In this document: positions 60,297 to 64,000 of the stretch, piece after piece
Numbering within the stretch: position 1 is the first letter of the stretch
Layout of the letters: each line of letters opens with the position of its first letter
The notes under the pieces: model-generated
Told to the model about the DNA's origin: nothing
The model's database searches: none
What the model saw: only the letters and a program-made list of their open reading frames with translations
Position numbers and translations under genes: made by a program
Assembly (NCBI GenBank): GCA_003327455.1
Contig: QOQU01000012.1
Span: 62,001-126,000 of the forward strand
DNA length: 64,000 nucleotides
DNA from: Anaerolineae bacterium
GTDB lineage: Bacteria > Chloroflexota > Anaerolineae > Anaerolineales > UBA4823
Direction of reading: 5' to 3'

Positions 60297-60318
60297 ACCA
60301 CTTAAAAACGAGGTTAAG

Positions 60319-61782
60319 ATGCCATTAGCTTATGACCCTACCGATAATGACCGCTTTTGGGACAAAGTCCGCCAGTTGCCGGGTTTCCCGCAAGGCGAAG
60401 AGATTTGCCTGCGCTATATGCTGATCGAGTCGAATGCCCTTTTCCGTCTGCAGGAAGTGCTTCGTACAATTGGGGTGGGTGTAGAGCAACCTCTTCTGGT
60501 AGTCATGGATACCACACCCATGCGACGCGGGGAGGATGATCTCAAACCTCTCGTTCTCTCGGTTCTGCAACAAGCCGGTTGGGAAGTCGAAACCTGCATC
60601 CTGGAACCTGACACCAGCGGACAGGTGCATACCGACATGCCCCACATATACCAGGTTAAGCAACACCTAAGCGATCAGAAAGCCGTCGTCTCGGTCGGCT
60701 CAGGAGTTGTTACCGACATTACCAAACATGCCTGTTACCTATTTGAACAGGAACACGGCGCACATCTCCCTTATCTGGTTTATCAGACCGCCAACAGCGT
60801 CAGCGCCTACACTTCGAACATGGCGCCCACTTTGATTGAAGGAGTAAAACGCACCTTAACTTCTCGTTATCCAGATGCGTTGGTTTGCGATTTGGAAACG
60901 CTGCGGGATGCTCCCCGCGAGATGACCATTGCCGGAGTCGGCGATTTGCTGGCAGTGTTTGTCAGCATGGCAGACTGGTATCTGGCATATCGTCTCGGGA
61001 TGGATGAGACCTGGACTCCATTGCCTGAGCTGTTAATGGGGAATGTGGATGAATACCTCATTCAAAGCGCGGAGGGCATTCGTCAGGGTTCCCTCGAAGC
61101 GATGGCGTTGTTAGCCAAGTTGATCACGCTGGGTGGCATTGCCATGTCGCTTTCTCATGCTACTGCACCGTTATCGGGTTTTGAACACATCCTATCGCAC
61201 ACGCTAGATTTACAAAACGAAGTGCGCGAAAAACCCTTGCCGCTACACGGCACTCAGATAGCGCTTGCCACTGTACTGGGAGCTGCAGCCTATCGCATCT
61301 TTCTCGACCGTTTCGAGCCTCAAAATCTGGATTGCCAACACTGCTACCCTGATCCCGAAACCATGCATAAGCTCGTCCTGCAAATCTTTCACCCCCTCGA
61401 TCCCACCGATCGGGCTGGTGAAGAATGCTGGTCAGATTACCGTATCAAATTAGAACGATGGCATTCGGTGAAGGATAAGTTACAGCAGTTTATTCATCAG
61501 TGGGGAGACATCCGCCAGCAGGTGAGTCAACGGATCCGTTCGCCGGAACAGATTCGCAGCTTATTCGCTTCGGTCGGTGGTCCGACTCGCTTTGCAGACC
61601 TTGAGCCACCGTTTGAAGAAGTCGAAGTGCGTTTTGCCTTTCTCAATGCACCTTTTATTCGGAAACGCTTCACAATCGGGGATTTATTCATCTGGTTCAA
61701 CTGGGATCGCGACGCTCTCTGGCGGGAGGTTTGGGATACCACGCAAGCTCTCACCAGAATTGAAGAGCGACGCACTCGATAG
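60319..61782 (+). CDS. araM: sn-Glycerol-1-phosphate dehydrogenase-like enzyme
   Basis: A 487-residue NAD(P)-dependent enzyme of the EgsA/AraM branch of iron-alcohol dehydrogenases. The nucleotide-binding segment is AVVSVGSGVVTDITKH; metal ligands are the aspartate in GVGDLLA and the histidines in GFEHILSH and LHGTQIALA. The enzyme reduces dihydroxyacetone phosphate to glycerol-1-phosphate, or the reverse, in archaea and some bacteria. The protein is longer than the Bacillus and archaeal ones (about 350-400), mostly by a C-terminal extension of roughly 100 residues. Ribosome binding site AACGAGG. Last gene of the operon. Confidence 0.82.
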   Translation: MPLAYDPTDNDRFWDKVRQLPGFPQGEEICLRYMLIESNALFRLQEVLRTIGVGVEQPLLVVMDTTPMRRGEDDLKPLVLSVLQQAGWEVETCILEPDTSGQVHTDMPHIYQVKQHLSDQKAVVSVGSGVVTDITKHACYLFEQEHGAHLPYLVYQTANSVSAYTSNMAPTLIEGVKRTLTSRYPDALVCDLETLRDAPREMTIAGVGDLLAVFVSMADWYLAYRLGMDETWTPLPELLMGNVDEYLIQSAEGIRQGSLEAMALLAKLITLGGIAMSLSHATAPLSGFEHILSHTLDLQNEVREKPLPLHGTQIALATVLGAAAYRIFLDRFEPQNLDCQHCYPDPETMHKLVLQIFHPLDPTDRAGEECWSDYRIKLERWHSVKDKLQQFIHQWGDIRQQVSQRIRSPEQIRSLFASVGGPTRFADLEPPFEEVEVRFAFLNAPFIRKRFTIGDLFIWFNWDRDALWREVWDTTQALTRIEERRTR

Positions 61783-61831
61783 AGAGCGCTTTCCAAATGC
61801 TCAAAAAAATCGGTAGGATCATACGGATAAA

Positions 61832-62005
61832 CTACATTACCTGAGACAGAGCCAAGCGTTTGATCTGGAAAATCCCATCCGAAACCCCTGTCCGCCTGCG
61901 TTGGATGATATAAATTTCGTCCAACGCAGGTCGCTTCTGCCCACAAGAAATTGCCGCTTGCAAGGTGTCGTTGGCAATAAAATTGGGAGTCAACACTTCA
62001 GCCAT
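61832..62005 (-). other. Possible short or decayed reading frame
   Basis: A 57-codon minus-strand frame starting MAEVLTPNFIAND and containing ISCGQKRPALDEIYIIQRRR reads more like protein than random sequence. It has no ribosome binding site and is not matched to a family I know. It contains an 11-bp inverted repeat. It may be a fragment of a lost gene, or noise. It overlaps the 3' flank of the dehydrogenase gene and the promoter of the next one. Confidence 0.22.
61895..61930. terminator. Stem-loop downstream of the ABC/polyol operon
   Basis: CCTGCGTTGGA (61895-61905) pairs perfectly with TCCAACGCAGG (61920-61930) around a 14-base loop. It lies about 110 bases past the last gene of the operon. 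No T-run follows, so it may be a transcript-end or processing hairpin. Confidence 0.45.
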
Positions 62006-62032
62006 GCCAGATCAACGGAATAGCAATTAGAC

Positions 62033-62041
62033 TGGTATAAT
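62033..62041 (+). promoter_or_regulatory. Extended -10 promoter of the coiled-coil nuclease-like gene
   Basis: TGGTATAAT is a consensus -10 with an upstream TG, 26 bases before the ATG at 62068. The -35 region at the expected spacing is weak, as is usual for extended -10 promoters. Confidence 0.6.
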
Positions 62042-62067
62042 AGAACCAGACAAAAGGTGCAAAGCGC

Positions 62068-62919
62068 ATGGAAGAAAATATTCGTGAAATTATCCTGAGA
62101 GAGCTTCCTGCTCTTGTGACACGGGACCCGCAGATCCGAGAGTGGGTTTGGAATCTGATTCATGAATACGCGCCCAGCCGCACAGAACACCAAAGCCATA
62201 TTGAGCAAATGCTTGCTGAGCTACGCCTCATGCGTGAGGAAAGCGAGCGCAAATGGGCAGAAAATTTGCAGAAATGGAAAGAAAACGAACGCAGATGGGA
62301 AGAGCAAAACCGCAAATGGGAAGAAAACCTGCGGCGTTCAGATGCTATGCGGGAAGAATTTCAAAAGGAACTGCGTGCCCTGCGCGAAGAAAGTGAACGG
62401 AGATGGCAAGAGAGCCAAAAGCGATTTGAAGTCATGCGTGAAGAAAGTGAACGCAAGTGGGCTGAGTCACAAAAACAGTTTTATGCACTCCTGGAAAAAA
62501 TCGAAAAGTTAGACCATCGCCTTGATAGAACCATTGGAGCTCTTGGAGCGCGCTGGGGTGTCTCCTCAGAATCCGCTTTCCGAAACGCCTTGAAAGGAAT
62601 TTTAGAAGAATCCTTTGGCGTCAAAGTTGAGCAGGTCCAATATCTGGATGAAAAGGGCGAGGTGTTTGGACATCCCGACCAGGTCGAACTGGACGTAATC
62701 ATCCATAACGGGACATTACTGGTCTGTGAGATCAAGTCAGCAGCCAGCCGCGCCGACGTCTATGCCTTTTATCGCAAAGTGCAGTCTTACCAAAAACGAA
62801 TCGGACGCCAGGCAGATCGGCTCTTATTAATTTCTCCAATAATCTCCGAGGAAGAGAAAGAGCTCGCTCAATCTCTTGGAATAGAAGTCTACACCGATGC
62901 GAGCAAAGTCCTCCCCTGA
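62068..62919 (+). CDS. Coiled-coil protein with PD-(D/E)XK nuclease-like domain (DUF3782 type)
   Basis: A 283-residue protein. Residues about 45-160 are a long, highly charged coiled coil made of near-repeats (SERKWAE, RRWEEQNRKWEEN). The C-terminal 120 residues resemble a PD-(D/E)XK fold, with the acidic residues in VELDVIIHNG and the E-x-K in LLVCEIKSAASRADV. Many Chloroflexota and cyanobacteria carry several such genes; their DNA or RNA target is not known. It starts with MEEN after a leader of about 26 bases and stands alone. Confidence 0.7.
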   Translation: MEENIREIILRELPALVTRDPQIREWVWNLIHEYAPSRTEHQSHIEQMLAELRLMREESERKWAENLQKWKENERRWEEQNRKWEENLRRSDAMREEFQKELRALREESERRWQESQKRFEVMREESERKWAESQKQFYALLEKIEKLDHRLDRTIGALGARWGVSSESAFRNALKGILEESFGVKVEQVQYLDEKGEVFGHPDQVELDVIIHNGTLLVCEIKSAASRADVYAFYRKVQSYQKRIGRQADRLLLISPIISEEEKELAQSLGIEVYTDASKVLP

Positions 62920-62958
62920 AAACGCGTACCGAACCTGAAGCGTTTTCTCATTCATTCC

Positions 62959-62987
62959 TTGCCAAACCCTGCACCCCTCTGTATAAT
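62959..62987 (+). promoter_or_regulatory. Sigma-70-type promoter of the Trm112-like gene
   Basis: TTGCCA (62959-62964) and TATAAT (62982-62987) are exactly 17 bases apart. The gene begins 40 bases later with CAAGGAG as ribosome binding site. Confidence 0.75.
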
Positions 62988-63026
62988 GCAGGCTATAACT
63001 GCCATCCCTCCCCAAGGAGATTCTCA

Positions 63027-63245
63027 ATGGTTGCTCAGGATTTACTTGAACTGTTGCGTTGTCCGGTGTGTATCCATACGGTCGATCATCCCCTGGAGTA
63101 TTATCGCGAAAGCTGGTTAATCTGCCCCGATTGTGGGCGAAAATACCCTATCAAGGAAGATATTCCCATTATGCTCATTGACGAAGGGGATAAATGGATT
63201 AATACACCCAAAGAACAACTCCCTGTTCCCCCTCCCGCTGAGTAG
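63027..63245 (+). CDS. Trm112 family zinc protein
   Basis: A 72-residue protein with two zinc-binding pairs: CPVC (C12, C15) and CPDC (C33, C36), then GRKYPIKEDIPIML, the family signature. Trm112 proteins bind and activate methyltransferases or otherwise serve as zinc adaptors. The ATG at 63027 has CAAGGAG at nine bases. It is followed one base later by the HEAT-repeat gene. Confidence 0.88.
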   Translation: MVAQDLLELLRCPVCIHTVDHPLEYYRESWLICPDCGRKYPIKEDIPIMLIDEGDKWINTPKEQLPVPPPAE

Positions 63246-63246
63246 G

Positions 63247-63819
63247 ATGAAGCTCGAACAACTTCTCGAGCAACTTAACAGCGGAGAAGACGAAAAGGCC
63301 GAAGAAGCGGCGCAGGCACTGGCTCAACTTGGCGAGCAAGCCATCCCTCCCCTTCTCGAACTGGCACACGCCTTCGATAGCGACCGGCGCTGGTGGGCGT
63401 TGCGTACTCTGGCGCTGATCCCTGCGCCACAAGCCAAAGCTGTGCTCATCCATGCTTTGGGAGACCCTGATATAACTGTCCGTCAGTGTGCTGCCCTGGG
63501 TCTCCGTTATCAACCGACCTTCGAAGCTGTCCCAGCCCTTCTGGAAGCGCTGGCAAGCCAGGATAAATTACTTGCCCGTCTGGCTGCAGATGCCTTGATT
63601 GCCATCGGACATCAAGCCGTGCCTGACCTGATCCTGACCGTCAAAAACGGCAACCAGACTGCACGCCTTGAAGCGGTACGCGCCCTCGCCTTAATCGGCG
63701 ATCCGCGTGCGATACCCGTTTTATATAGCGTGCTCAGCGAAGAATCGACCTTTATGGAGTACTGGGCTACCGAAGGCTTAGACCGTATGGGGATCGGGAT
63801 CACCTTTGTAAAGCCTTAG
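63247..63819 (+). CDS. HEAT-repeat protein
   Basis: A 190-residue protein made of about four to five HEAT (PBS lyase-type) repeats, for example WWALRTLALIPAPQAKAVLIHALGD and PAVPALLEALASQDKLLARLAADALIAIG. It lies one base after the Trm112-like stop and is translationally coupled to it. It probably acts as a scaffold; a partner cannot be named. Confidence 0.82.
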   Translation: MKLEQLLEQLNSGEDEKAEEAAQALAQLGEQAIPPLLELAHAFDSDRRWWALRTLALIPAPQAKAVLIHALGDPDITVRQCAALGLRYQPTFEAVPALLEALASQDKLLARLAADALIAIGHQAVPDLILTVKNGNQTARLEAVRALALIGDPRAIPVLYSVLSEESTFMEYWATEGLDRMGIGITFVKP

Positions 63820-63887
63820 ATCAGGTAATCTTTGATGGAGGGATGCGACGAGATTGATTGCGGGATTTCACACCCTCAAAGCCTCAC

Positions 63888-64000
63888 TTACCCTTTCCAT
63901 ACCCACAACCACCACAACCCCATGATCGCTAATCCAATCGCAAAGCGCGCCAAAAAGCTCAAGCCCCAACCAACCGCGAGTCCCCGCAAGGCAGCCCAGG
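63888..64000 (-). CDS. C-terminal end of a membrane protein (partial)
   Basis: The minus strand encodes 36 residues up to the TAA at 63888-63890. They are very hydrophobic (WGLSFLARFAIGLAIMGLWWL) and end in a basic tail (WVWKG). The rest of the gene lies beyond the window. Family not identifiable. Confidence 0.6.
   Translation of the reverse strand, partial: WAALRGLAVGWGLSFLARFAIGLAIMGLWWLWVWKG

Noticed and set aside
61527-61946. 139-codon minus-strand frame overlapping the dehydrogenase 3' end
   Set aside because: It is antisense to the coding region of the dehydrogenase for much of its length, with no ribosome binding site and no recognisable domain.

Overview
The window reads as ordinary chromosome of a Chloroflexota bacterium, most likely class Anaerolineae. 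This is inferred from gene content, not from a database search. Pointers are the mix of radical SAM/tungsten-enzyme maturation, bacterial alpha-2-macroglobulin, VanW, MoxR-VWA and sugar ABC genes, a secreted protein ending in a FLPLI-type tail, and several genes with GGGTATAAT-like promoter boxes. GC is near one half by eye. I see no rRNA, no tRNA, no CRISPR array and no intact insertion sequence or prophage.

Layout. 1-4.6 kb (+): a redox and metal-maturation cluster with a NifX/NifB-type protein, a thioredoxin-VKOR fusion, an Fe-S protein, a thioredoxin fold lacking its cysteines, a radical SAM/SPASM enzyme of the tungsten-cofactor oxidoreductase maturase type, and a second VKOR. 4.6-10.4 kb: a degraded toxin-antitoxin-like remnant, a hemolysin III membrane protein, a palindromic repeat cluster, a NYN/YacP nuclease, a candidate C-loop small RNA, and cell-envelope genes (CAP-LysM, AIM24, VanW). 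10.6-13.9 kb (+): Lrp/AsnC regulator, APC permease and saccharopine dehydrogenase-like enzyme, probably one amino-acid unit. 14.0-27.6 kb (-): a complete chemosensory cluster (cheW, MCP, EAL-HDOD, two cheX-like genes, HDOD, cheR, cheB, cheY, cheD, cheC, cheA) followed upstream by a bacteriohemerythrin and an M23 peptidase, with no flagellar gene in the window. 27.8-35.4 kb: TPR-glycosyltransferase, M20 peptidase, MoxR-VWA pair and a secreted metalloprotease. 35.7-44.3 kb: a 1969-residue alpha-2-macroglobulin-like lipoprotein and a membrane-anchored repeat protein. 44.5-49.9 kb: a degenerate GTPase-like protein, deoxynucleoside kinase, PEP/pyruvate-binding protein and dnaN. 50.2-61.8 kb (+): GntR regulator and a long carbohydrate or polyol operon. 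62.0-64.0 kb: a PD-(D/E)XK coiled-coil protein, Trm112-like protein, HEAT-repeat protein and the end of a membrane protein.

Most notable. (1) The operon at 51.3-61.8 kb pairs an ABC importer with two different ATPases (one lacking the H-loop histidine) with an FGGY kinase, a HAD-IIA phosphatase and a glycerol-1-phosphate dehydrogenase. The phosphatase-dehydrogenase adjacency mirrors araL-araM of Bacillus, but the arabinose isomerase and epimerase genes are replaced by a TIM-barrel-like protein of unknown function. (2) At 6391-6526 a promoter-led intergenic RNA candidate has two hairpins with loops of six to seven cytosines, the hallmark of the actinobacterial 6C RNA. (3) CheA carries an inserted tandem MshEN-like motif, suggesting cyclic-di-GMP input. 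(4) Two genes, and possibly two more loci, start 6-7 bases after a -10 box and look leaderless. (5) Three intergenic regions share a family of short palindromes.
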